The notes beneath the pieces are model-generated. The model did no database searches, was not told the origin of the DNA, and was given only the letters and a program-made list of their open reading frames with translations. The translations under genes were made by a program, and so were the position numbers. From NCBI GenBank assembly GCA_029938505.1, contig JAOZUV010000136.1, forward strand, positions 1-6,082: 6,082 nt of DNA. The letters are read 5' to 3'. Below are positions 1-6,056 of the stretch, one piece after another. The stretch's first letter is position 1. Every line of letters starts with the position of its first letter. This DNA is from Bacteroidales bacterium. Lineage in GTDB: Bacteria; Bacteroidota; Bacteroidia; Bacteroidales; GCA-2711565.

Positions 1-1364
1 CCTCTCATTTTAGCCATCGAAAAATGTTGTTTATATCCAGGGCTGTTTCCCCACCAACCATCGTTAGTGATGATGAAAATGGCTTGAGCTCCATTGCGTA
101 CAAACTTGGAGGTAAACTCGCCATAAATTGATTCGTAACAAATAATAGTTCCAAGCTTTTGTTTTTCTTTTGTGATGAAATTTTTACGTTCATCATCTGT
201 TTTTAGTGTACCGATAGTACCACCCATATTAATGGCTAGTTTTTCTAACGGACGTAAAATTCGCCATGAAGGCATCATCTCAACACCTGGTGTTAGCTTG
301 GATTTATGATAAATTTGAATGGATTCAAAGCCTTCAAAATATAAGGCAGCATTATAGGCAAAATAATAACCAGGGCCGTTCATAAACTTACGTGCAGCAT
401 GGTCAAGGGTATCGGCATTATAGGCATATTGATGTGTGGATGCGCCAATGATAAGCTTTGAGCTAGGGAAATTTTGAATCATATAATTTCTCAGCATATC
501 GATTGAAGAATAATTTTCCAATCGCTCTTCAAACATAGAATGTTCTTGGTTAGCCGATTCAGGACAAATCAAAAAATCAACTTTGTTATCCATTTTTTCG
601 CTCGCCAAAGTAGTGATACGATCAATGACTGTACGAGGGTCTAATTCGTATTGCTCGCTATAAGGATCAAGATTTGGCTGAACAATCACAATATCCAGTG
701 GATTTTCTTTTTCTTCATATTGATAATAGATAAAAAGAGAAATGATAATTGGGATAATCATCACTGATAATACTGTAGCAGCTGGGAAATAATCAGTTCG
801 TTTAAAGCCTTTATTTTCTTTAATTCGGAGGATGAATTTATAGATAAGTAAGTTAACTAAAAGCACCCAGAATGTTCCTCCGAGAGCTCCTGTAAATTCA
901 TACCATTGAATCCATTTATGCCACATAGCAAAGCCATTACCCAAGTTTAACCAAGGAAATGAGAGCTCCCAATTGAGATGAAATAATTCAAATGTAATCC
1001 AGAAAAAGATGAGCATAAAATGGCCTTTATCTGCACCATATAAATTACGCCTGCTGATGTGATAAGCCGTAAAAGTAATGGACATTAAGGAGGCATTGAA
1101 GGTCAAAGCACCAATTCCTCCTCCAAAGGTGGAGTTCATTACCCAATATCCTACCAGTAAATTGAACAACATAAAGGCAGGGAAAACAAAGAAAAATACA
1201 CTAAACCGACCAATTTTTTTTTTATTCTTCAGTAAATAATCATCCACAAAAAAGAGTGGAACAAAAGCAAAAAATAAAAAGAAAGGAAGTCCGTTTAAAG
1301 GCCAGGCAATAGAAAGAAGGACTCCAGCCAACAGACTAAGCGCAAATAAATGTTTTTTTTTCAT
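1..1364 (-). CDS. lnt: Apolipoprotein N-acyltransferase Lnt, 3' end cut by window edge
   Basis: Lnt is an inner-membrane enzyme that moves an acyl chain from a phospholipid to the N-terminal cysteine of diacylglyceryl lipoproteins, the last step of lipoprotein maturation. I translated an open frame of 454 uninterrupted codons from the ATG at 1364 to the window edge. The first ~215 residues are mostly hydrophobic with several probable membrane helices (about 5-22, 24-40, 54-74, 115-130, 158-178, 195-214). A nitrilase-type (CN-hydrolase) domain follows from about residue 223 (DIVIVQPN). By alignment to the family triad, the catalytic residues are E269 (CPES), K354 (YHKSKLTPG) and C409 (IICYE). 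ITNDGWWGNSPGYKQH at 432-447 is also typical. E. coli Lnt is 512 aa, so the end of the nitrilase domain and the last membrane helix lie outside the window. Upstream is a TATCTTTG promoter box. The gene contains A9 (codons 2-4) and A10 (codons 48-51) runs, both in frame. The family call is very secure; completeness cannot be judged. Confidence 0.95.
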   Translation of the reverse strand, partial: MKKKHLFALSLLAGVLLSIAWPLNGLPFFLFFAFVPLFFVDDYLLKNKKKIGRFSVFFFVFPAFMLFNLLVGYWVMNSTFGGGIGALTFNASLMSITFTAYHISRRNLYGADKGHFMLIFFWITFELFHLNWELSFPWLNLGNGFAMWHKWIQWYEFTGALGGTFWVLLVNLLIYKFILRIKENKGFKRTDYFPAATVLSVMIIPIIISLFIYYQYEEKENPLDIVIVQPNLDPYSEQYELDPRTVIDRITTLASEKMDNKVDFLICPESANQEHSMFEERLENYSSIDMLRNYMIQNFPSSKLIIGASTHQYAYNADTLDHAARKFMNGPGYYFAYNAALYFEGFESIQIYHKSKLTPGVEMMPSWRILRPLEKLAINMGGTIGTLKTDDERKNFITKEKQKLGTIICYESIYGEFTSKFVRNGAQAIFIITNDGWWGNSPGYKQHFSMAKMR

Positions 1365-1384
1365 TGGGGAATCAATTTGTAAAG

Positions 1385-1392
1385 CAAAGATA
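1385..1392 (-). promoter_or_regulatory. Probable lnt promoter, -7 box TATCTTTG
   Basis: Read on the minus strand, this is TATCTTTG, an exact match to the Bacteroidota -7 consensus TAnnTTTG and identical to the box before HU. The predicted transcription start is about 5-7 bases downstream, giving a leader of roughly 15 bases before the lnt ATG at 1364. No clear TTG -33 element is visible at the usual distance; the upstream region is AT-rich. It suggests lnt is transcribed apart from hflX. Placement is by motif and position only. Confidence 0.6.
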
Positions 1393-1411
1393 AATTTTTT
1401 AAAGAAGAATT

Positions 1412-1594
1412 TAGATATTAGATGCAAGACTTTAGAGTTAAGCCTCCTAAAGTTTGGTAGATAAAACTGTCATATCGAAGAAGCGAAGCGACTGAGATAT
1501 CTCATTAAAATTCTGTCTCATTCCGGACTTGAGATTTCTCCTCGCCTATAGCGAGATCGAAATGACAAAATCCAATATCTAGCGTCTAAAGTCT
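1412..1594. repeat. Outer TTAGA-type inverted repeats flanking the palindromic element
   Basis: AGACTTTAGA at 1427-1436 is the exact reverse complement of TCTAAAGTCT at 1585-1594, and TAGATATT at 1412-1419 is the reverse complement of AATATCTA at 1574-1581. Both flanks are thus built from variants of a TTAGA motif and enclose the 100-bp palindrome at 1468-1567. The two 10-bp arms and the two 8-bp arms are not in mirrored order on the two sides, so this is a cluster of degenerate repeats rather than one clean long inverted repeat. The right arm reaches into the hflX stop codon (1593-1595). Function unknown. Confidence 0.55.
1468..1567. repeat. 100-bp palindromic intergenic repeat with paired nested boxes
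   Basis: The element has two boxes mirrored at each end. The outer pair is TGTCATATCGA (1468-1478) against TCGAAATGACA (1557-1567), with one mismatch. The inner pair is GAGATATCTCA (1494-1504) against TGAGATTTCTC (1530-1540), also one mismatch. The spacers between outer and inner boxes are 15 and 16 bases, and the centre is 25 bases. The left inner box is itself part of a perfect 12-bp palindrome (TGAGATATCTCA, 1493-1504), and the right spacer holds a small hairpin (CTCGC-CTATA-GCGAG, 1541-1555). It lies between hflX and lnt. As RNA it could fold into a long hairpin at the hflX 3' end. It resembles TGTCATTTCGA...GAGAAATCTC repeats I recall from Bacteroidota intergenic regions; copy number cannot be shown from one window. 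No coding potential seen. Confidence 0.75.
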
Positions 1595-2789
1595 AATACA
1601 AGAATTTATTATAAGGATAACGCTTTGCATGCATCTCTTTTACATGCTTATAAATGATGTCTCTAAATTCGTGGTAATTTTCTTTTTTGGTAGCCGAGAT
1701 AAAAATTGTAGGGGCGTTGATCTTTGCCATCCAGGTATTTTTTAAATCTTCAAGAGTATAATTTTCTTTAGTAACAGGAGTGAGATCATCCTCTTCTTTT
1801 TCCACGAAAGTGTAGGCATCAATTTTATTAAAAACCAATATAGTAGGTTTGTCAATGACCTCAATATCTGCTAAGGTCTGATTCACAATATTTATCTGTT
1901 CCTCAAAATCGGAATGCGAAATATCCACTATATGAATCAATACATCGGCTTCTCTAACTTCATCCAAAGTTGATTTAAAAGACTCCACCAAGCCATGTGG
2001 TAATTTGCGAATAAATCCTACAGTATCGGTTAATAAGAATGGCAAATTATCGATCACAACTTTACGAACGGTGGTGTCGAGCGTGGCAAATAATTTGTTC
2101 TCAGCAAACACATCTGATTTGCTCAAAAGATTCATAATAGTAGATTTCCCCACATTGGTATATCCTACTAAAGCCACACGAATTAAACTCTCACGGTTTT
2201 TACGTTGAGTCACTTTTTGTTTGTCGATAAGTTTCAATTTCTTTTTCAATAAAGAAATTTTATCACGAATAATTCGTCTATCTGTTTCAATTTCTGTTTC
2301 ACCCGGTCCACGCATTCCAATTCCTCCACGTTGACGCTCGAGGTGAGTCCACATACGCGTTAAGCGAGGCAATAAGTAATTATATTGAGCCAATTCAACC
2401 TGTGTACGAGCATGAGCTGTACGAGCACGTTTGGCAAAAATGTCGAGGATTAAATTGGTACGATCTAAAATTTTACATTTTAAGGCTTTTTCCACATTCC
2501 TTAACTGAGAAGGATTCATCTCATCATCAAAAACAGCCAATTTAATTTCGTTGTCTTCAATGTATTTGGCAATTTCTACTAATTTTCCTGTTCCCACAAA
2601 GGTTTTAGGATTGATCATTGGTAAACTTTGTACAAATCGTTTTACAGGATTTCCCCCAGCGGTGTCTACCAAAAAGGCAAGCTCGTCAAGGTATTCCTTT
2701 ACACGATCAGCATCCACTTCTTTAGTCAAAACTCCGATTAGAATCGTTTTTTCTGGTGCTGGTTTTGAATGATCAATTAGATGTCCCAT
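1593..2789 (-). CDS. hflX: GTPase HflX
   Basis: HflX is a ribosome-associated GTPase of the Obg-HflX group; in E. coli it splits stalled or heat-damaged ribosomes. The 398-aa protein has the full family layout: an N-terminal HflX domain (about 15-125, with VGTGKLVEI at 65-73 and FDDEMNPSQ at 87-95), a linker with the signature GPGETEIETDRR (161-172), a basic helical segment (about 173-200), and a G domain. The G-domain motifs are G1 GYTNVGKS (209-216), G2 ATLDTT (235-240), G3 DTVG (255-258), G4 NKID (321-324) and G5 SATKKEN (365-371). Length is normal for the family. The ATG lies 2 bases past the trpS stop, so the two are almost certainly co-transcribed and perhaps translationally coupled. 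The reading ends in YPYNKFLY, and its TAG stop overlaps a TTAGA-type repeat. Family assignment is very secure. Confidence 0.97.
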   Translation of the reverse strand: MGHLIDHSKPAPEKTILIGVLTKEVDADRVKEYLDELAFLVDTAGGNPVKRFVQSLPMINPKTFVGTGKLVEIAKYIEDNEIKLAVFDDEMNPSQLRNVEKALKCKILDRTNLILDIFAKRARTAHARTQVELAQYNYLLPRLTRMWTHLERQRGGIGMRGPGETEIETDRRIIRDKISLLKKKLKLIDKQKVTQRKNRESLIRVALVGYTNVGKSTIMNLLSKSDVFAENKLFATLDTTVRKVVIDNLPFLLTDTVGFIRKLPHGLVESFKSTLDEVREADVLIHIVDISHSDFEEQINIVNQTLADIEVIDKPTILVFNKIDAYTFVEKEEDDLTPVTKENYTLEDLKNTWMAKINAPTIFISATKKENYHEFRDIIYKHVKEMHAKRYPYNKFLY

Positions 2790-2791
2790 AT

Positions 2792-3787
2792 TTAAAATTG
2801 TCTGAAACCAATGATTTCGCGTACCTCTTTAATGGTTTGTGAAGCGCTTTCGCGAGCTTTCTCAGCACCATTTTTTGCTACTTTTCTGAGCAAATCGGTA
2901 TTGTTTGTAAAGTATTCAATTTTCTCGCGGAAAGGCTCCGTATATTTGATCATATCCTCGGCTAATTGTTTTTTCAAATCGCCATAGCGGATTTCGCATT
3001 TATTATATAAATCATCAAAATGTTGAACTGTATCAGGAGTAGATGCAATCTTCATTAATGTGAAAAGATTTTCAATGGCATCTGGTTTCACTTGGTTCAT
3101 CTCAGTTGGTCCGCTATCGGTTACTGCACGCATAATTTTTTTGCGCATTTTAGTAGGATCTTCAGCCAAATAAATGGCATTGCCTTCGCCTTCCGATTTC
3201 CCCATTTTACCACTCCCGTTTAATCCAGGAACTTTAACCAAAGCCTCACCAAAATTATAGGCTGAGGGAATAGGGAAATAATCGACTTTATAAATACGAT
3301 TAAAACGACGAGAAAAAGTGCGCATCATCTCTAAGTTTTGTTCTTGATCTTTTCCAACTGGAACTTTAGACGCGCGATGAATGATTACATCAGCAGCCAT
3401 CAAAGTAGGGTAGGTGAGTAAACCAGCATTTACGTTTTCAGGTTGTGAGCGTACTTTATCTTTAAAAGAGGTGCAACGTTCTAACTCTCCTACATAAGCA
3501 TTCATATTCAACAACAAATAAAGCTCGATAATTTCGGGCACATCGCTTTGAACATAAATAGTCGATTTTTCGGGATCAAGGCCACAGGCTAGGTACTCTG
3601 ATAAAACAGTTTTAACGCTAGCATGAAGATTTTCGGGCGTAGGATGAGTGGTCAGCGAATGATAATCAGCGATAAAAAAATAGCAGTTTTGCTCCTCCTG
3701 CATTTTTACAAAATTCTTAATAGCACCTAAATAATTTCCTAGGTGTAAATTTCCTGTTGGTCTGATTCCGCTAACTACTGTTTCCAT
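2792..3787 (-). CDS. trpS: Tryptophanyl-tRNA synthetase
   Basis: TrpS charges tRNA-Trp with tryptophan in the cytoplasm using ATP. It is a class Ic synthetase. The chosen start gives 331 aa, normal for bacterial TrpS, beginning METVVSGIRPTGNLHLGNY. The HIGH-like motif is HLGN (15-18). MAAD (130-133) supplies the conserved aspartate for the indole nitrogen, GKDQEQN is at 145-151, and the KMSKS loop is KMGKS (194-198), with glycine where serine is usual. A longer frame opens at 3835, but its extra 16 residues are encoded by the rng terminator hairpin and T-tract and match nothing in the family, so the start at 3787 is preferred. A TATTTTTG box ends 5 bases before the ATG, predicting a leaderless or nearly leaderless mRNA. 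No trp leader peptide or T-box is present. hflX follows after 2 bases. Confidence 0.96.
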   Translation of the reverse strand: METVVSGIRPTGNLHLGNYLGAIKNFVKMQEEQNCYFFIADYHSLTTHPTPENLHASVKTVLSEYLACGLDPEKSTIYVQSDVPEIIELYLLLNMNAYVGELERCTSFKDKVRSQPENVNAGLLTYPTLMAADVIIHRASKVPVGKDQEQNLEMMRTFSRRFNRIYKVDYFPIPSAYNFGEALVKVPGLNGSGKMGKSEGEGNAIYLAEDPTKMRKKIMRAVTDSGPTEMNQVKPDAIENLFTLMKIASTPDTVQHFDDLYNKCEIRYGDLKKQLAEDMIKYTEPFREKIEYFTNNTDLLRKVAKNGAEKARESASQTIKEVREIIGFRQF

Positions 3788-3792
3788 GAATG

Positions 3793-3827
3793 CAAAAATA
3801 TAAAAAATGCGGGTTTTTAAGAACAAA
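3793..3827 (-). promoter_or_regulatory. Probable trpS-hflX promoter embedded in the rng terminator
   Basis: On the minus strand, TATTTTTG at 3800-3793 matches TAnnTTTG exactly, and TTTG at 3827-3824 is a candidate -33 element, with a 23-base spacer at the long end of the reported range for this phylum. The -7 box sits in the terminator T-tract and the -33 box at the loop/stem junction of the hairpin. Transcription would start about 5-7 bases past the G at 3793, essentially at the trpS ATG (3787). T-tracts match this AT-rich motif easily, so the call rests on position as well as sequence. Confidence 0.5.
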
Positions 3828-3836
3828 ACCCGCATT
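3793..3836 (-). terminator. Strong rho-independent terminator of rng
   Basis: On the minus strand AATGCGGGTTTT pairs perfectly with AAAACCCGCATT (12-bp stem, 3806-3817 with 3825-3836, 7-base loop). A T-rich tract follows directly (TTTTTTATATTTTT, within about 3794-3807). The hairpin starts 19 bases past the rng stop codon at 3856-3858. It separates rng from trpS, and its T-tract contains the putative trpS -7 element. Confidence 0.9.
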
Positions 3837-3855
3837 GATGAATAATTATTTTAAA

Positions 3856-5409
3856 CTACATCTTTATTTCATCGTCCTTACTGTTGAAAAACTTATATTC
3901 CAACAAATGGTATGAAGTCATTGGCTGAATTTTTATCCATTTTTTATACTTGCTATACCATTTCATGCGCATCGAATACAATCCTTTTGTGAGAAAGGCA
4001 TGCATATATGGATGTAGGCAGATTTTCAATGATTTCTCATTTTGGTCGTGCAATAAGTAACGGATATTATTTTCAATCTCATCAGTAATCATGATGCTTG
4101 GCTTGATTTTGCCAGTACCTTCACAAACAGGACATGCTTCCAGAATTTCGATATTCATCTCGGGTCTAACTCGCTGACGCGTAATTTGAACCAAGCCGAA
4201 TTTACTTGGAGGAAGAATGGTATGTTTTGCATGGTCTTTCGACATTTCATCCTTCAATTTTTGGTATAAAGCACGACGATTTTTGCCTTCGTGCATATCA
4301 ATGAAATCAACCACAATGATACCACCCATATCGCGCAAACGAAGCTGACGTGCAATTTCAATAGCCGATTCGATGTTTACATCCAATGCATTTTTCTCTT
4401 GGCTATTATCTTTTTTCACGCGGTGACCACTATTTACATCAATCACATGCATGGCTTCGGTATGCTCAATAATTAGGTAAACACCACTTTTAATGGTTAC
4501 TGTTTTACCAAACGAACTCTTGATTTGTTTATCAATTCCTAAGAATTCAAAAATATTTTTTTTGCCCTTATAGAGCTTAACAATATCCACTTTATCAGGG
4601 GCGATGGTACGGATATAGTTTTTAATGTCTTCGTAAAGAATAGGATCGTTGATATGAATATTATTGAAGGATTCATTCATTAAATCCCGTAGAATTGCGG
4701 AGGTGCGATCTAATTCGCTGACAATTTTTTGAGGAATTTTTGCACTTACTAATCGTTTGGTGAGCGAATTCCATTTTTCAATCAAATTTCGAAGGTCAGT
4801 ATCTAATTCAGCTACCTTTTTATTTTCGGCAACGGTACGGATAATAACTCCAAAATTATTTGGTTTAATACTACTGATGAGTCGCTTGAGTCGATTTCGC
4901 TCATCTGCATTTTTAATTTTTTGTGAGATGGAGATTCGACTAGAAAAGGGTACGAGTACCAAAAACCTTCCGGCAAATGATATTTCGGAAGAAATCCGAG
5001 GACCTTTCGTAGAGATTGGTTCTTTAGCTATTTGAACTAAAACTTGTTGGTTCGAAGAAAGAACTTGTGTAATTTTCCCTGTTTTGTCGATGTCTGGCTC
5101 AAGCTTGAAAGTATCAAGTTGAGGTTTTTGATTTGCTGGTCCATGTTGTACTGCTTTACTAAATTTGTTCAGCGAACGTACTTGTGGGCCTAAATCCAAA
5201 TAATGCAAAAATGCATCTTTTTCGTATCCAACATCAACGAAGGCGGCATTTAATCCGGGCATAATTTTCTTAACCCTTCCTAAATATACATCTCCTACTG
5301 AGTAATTATTATTGTTCTGTTCTTTATGTAACTCAACAAGGAATTTGTCTTCTAAAAGTGCTATTTCAACCTCCGAAGAATTGGCATTTATAATTAATTC
5401 CTTATCCAC
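3856..5409 (-). CDS. rng: Ribonuclease G (RNase E/G family)
   Basis: This is an RNase E/G family endoribonuclease, which cuts single-stranded AU-rich RNA in rRNA maturation and mRNA decay. The 517-aa protein has an S1 RNA-binding domain (from about 38; SVGDVYLGRVKKIMPGLNAAFVDVG is at 37-61) carrying a family-typical insert (about 76-115). A 5'-sensor and RNase H-like region follows, then the catalytic DNase I-like part with Mg-binding aspartates D324 (VIDVNSG) and D368 (VVDFIDM). The Zn-link is CPVC (C426, C429), used for dimerisation. Length is near E. coli RNase G (489 aa); there is no long RNase E-type C-terminal scaffold, so RNase G is the better name. The start is GTG (5407-5409): an in-frame stop lies five codons upstream, no ATG is between, and MDKELI fits the family N-terminus. 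A hairpin precedes the gene and a strong terminator follows it, suggesting it is mostly a single-gene unit. No clear TAnnTTTG promoter was found in its 81-base upstream gap. Confidence 0.95.
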   Translation of the reverse strand: MDKELIINANSSEVEIALLEDKFLVELHKEQNNNNYSVGDVYLGRVKKIMPGLNAAFVDVGYEKDAFLHYLDLGPQVRSLNKFSKAVQHGPANQKPQLDTFKLEPDIDKTGKITQVLSSNQQVLVQIAKEPISTKGPRISSEISFAGRFLVLVPFSSRISISQKIKNADERNRLKRLISSIKPNNFGVIIRTVAENKKVAELDTDLRNLIEKWNSLTKRLVSAKIPQKIVSELDRTSAILRDLMNESFNNIHINDPILYEDIKNYIRTIAPDKVDIVKLYKGKKNIFEFLGIDKQIKSSFGKTVTIKSGVYLIIEHTEAMHVIDVNSGHRVKKDNSQEKNALDVNIESAIEIARQLRLRDMGGIIVVDFIDMHEGKNRRALYQKLKDEMSKDHAKHTILPPSKFGLVQITRQRVRPEMNIEILEACPVCEGTGKIKPSIMITDEIENNIRYLLHDQNEKSLKICLHPYMHAFLTKGLYSMRMKWYSKYKKWIKIQPMTSYHLLEYKFFNSKDDEIKM

Positions 5410-5490
5410 AATAAGAATATTTTAAGTGTCTTTATTTAATTGATTATATCATATCAATAATTTATAAAGAGGATCAACATAAGCATACAT

Positions 5491-5525
5491 AAAAGATCAC
5501 ATGAAACATTAAGCTTCATGTGATC
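5491..5525 (-). terminator. Perfect hairpin, probable terminator after the HU operon
   Basis: GATCACATGAA (5495-5505) and TTCATGTGATC (5515-5525) form a perfect 11-bp stem with a 9-base loop. On the minus strand it is followed by only four Ts (TTTTATG). It begins 23 bases past the stop of the 29-aa gene. The stem is long but low in GC and the T-tract is short, so termination may be partial and allow read-through into rng. It could also be an RNA-stabilising or processing structure. It is a poor terminator on the plus strand because no T-run follows there. Confidence 0.65.
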
Positions 5526-5548
5526 ATAAAGATAATCAAAAGAAATTC

Positions 5549-5638
5549 TTATTTCTTTTTATGTCTGTTTTTTCTTAAACGCTTTTTGCGTTTGTGAGTT
5601 GACATTTTATGTCTTTTTCTCTTCTTCCCGCTTGGCAT
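5549..5638 (-). CDS. 29-aa basic protein, AURKAIP1/COX24 (bS22/mS38-like) ribosomal type
   Basis: This short gene encodes 29 residues, starting MPSGKKRKRHKMSTHKRK and ending NRHKKK, of which 20 are Lys, Arg or His. I recognise near-identical proteins throughout the Bacteroidota. The pattern KKRKRHKM...KRKKRLRKNR matches the AURKAIP1/COX24 C-terminal family, which includes mitochondrial small-subunit protein mS38 and mycobacterial bS22. Those sit in rRNA of the small subunit near the decoding region, so a structural ribosomal role is inferred here, not shown. It starts 14 bases after the HU stop, with no room for its own promoter, so it is the second gene of the HU transcript. The leader is AT-rich without a Shine-Dalgarno site. 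A hairpin terminator follows. Its size makes automated callers likely to miss it. Reality of the gene is strongly supported by conservation; its exact function is less certain. Confidence 0.88.
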   Translation of the reverse strand: MPSGKKRKRHKMSTHKRKKRLRKNRHKKK

Positions 5639-5652
5639 AATACTTAATTAAA

Positions 5653-5937
5653 TTATTTAACGTTGTTTTTCACTTCATTAACAAAAGTCTTTGCAGGCTT
5701 AAAAGAAGGAATGTTGTGTGCAGGAATAATGATAGTTGTATTTTTTGAAATATTTCTTCCAGTTTTTTCTGCTCTTCTTTTTATAGTGAAACTCCCAAAA
5801 CCTCTTAAATAAACGTTTTCTCCTTTTACCATAGAGTCTTTAACAGCGTCCATAAAAGCTTCAACTGTAGCCTGAACAGCTACTTTTTCAATCCCAGTTT
5901 TGTTTGCAATTTCCGCAACGATTTCTGCTTTTGTCAT
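5653..5937 (-). CDS. hup: HU/IHF-family DNA-binding protein
   Basis: This is a nucleoid-associated protein that binds and bends DNA as a dimer. The 94-aa length is the family norm (about 90). The helical N-terminal half (MTKAEIVAEIANKTGIEK, to about 40) dimerises. The core strand motif RGFGSF (45-50) and the DNA-contacting beta arm (about 53-76) follow, then the C-terminal helix (KPAKTFVNEVKNN). At the arm tip the usual RNP is RNI (61-63), so the prolines that in HU and IHF insert between base pairs are replaced by isoleucine; this RNISKN form is, as I recall, common in Bacteroidota HU. A TATCTTTG promoter lies upstream, giving a leader of about 45 bases. The 29-aa ribosomal-type gene follows in the same transcript. 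HU against IHF subunit cannot be settled by sequence alone; HU homodimer is more likely. Confidence 0.95.
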   Translation of the reverse strand: MTKAEIVAEIANKTGIEKVAVQATVEAFMDAVKDSMVKGENVYLRGFGSFTIKRRAEKTGRNISKNTTIIIPAHNIPSFKPAKTFVNEVKNNVK

Positions 5938-5987
5938 GTCTTTATATTTTTTAATGATTTGATAATAAGTTTTCTTTAATCGGGCAG

Positions 5988-5995
5988 CAAAGATA
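5988..5995 (-). promoter_or_regulatory. Probable HU operon promoter, -7 box TATCTTTG
   Basis: On the minus strand this reads TATCTTTG, an exact TAnnTTTG match followed by GC, and the same octamer as the lnt promoter. The predicted start is near 5982, leaving a leader of about 45 AT-rich bases ending AAAAAATATAAAGAC before the ATG, with no Shine-Dalgarno site. At the -33 position there is TTTTTAAA rather than TTTG. Runs of A and T about one helical turn apart lie further upstream (6016-6037). Confidence 0.65.
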
Positions 5996-6056
5996 TGCTT
6001 TTTTTATCTGAATTTAAAAACTTTAAAAAACTTTTTTATTTCTAAGAAGCTCTATA

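Noticed and set aside
5..196. 63-aa minus-strand open frame.
   Set aside because: It lies in another frame of lnt, whose own frame is intact and carries the catalytic cysteine and the NDGWWG motif across this stretch.
1493..1504. TGAGATATCTCA as a stand-alone operator.
   Set aside because: It is explained as the inner box of the larger mirrored repeat, and no regulator gene is nearby.
1468..1567. CRISPR or insertion-sequence interpretation of the repeat.
   Set aside because: There is only one inverted unit, with no spacer-repeat periodicity, no cas genes and no transposase frame.
2005..2772. Plus-strand open frames of 67 and 73 aa.
   Set aside because: They are antisense to hflX, show no recognisable domain and have no promoter or leader signal.
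3788..3835. N-terminal extension of TrpS to a start at 3835 (347 aa).
   Set aside because: The extra 16 residues are encoded by the terminator hairpin and its T-tract, and the family N-terminus begins at METVVSGIRPTG.
4291..5035. Plus-strand open frames of 61 and 92 aa.
   Set aside because: They are antisense to conserved RNase G sequence and look like shadow frames.
5443..5448. Perfect TATAAT on the minus strand upstream of rng as a promoter -10.
   Set aside because: The Bacteroidota primary sigma factor prefers TAnnTTTG, no TTGACA-like box sits 17 bases upstream, and such hexamers are expected by chance in this AT-rich gap.
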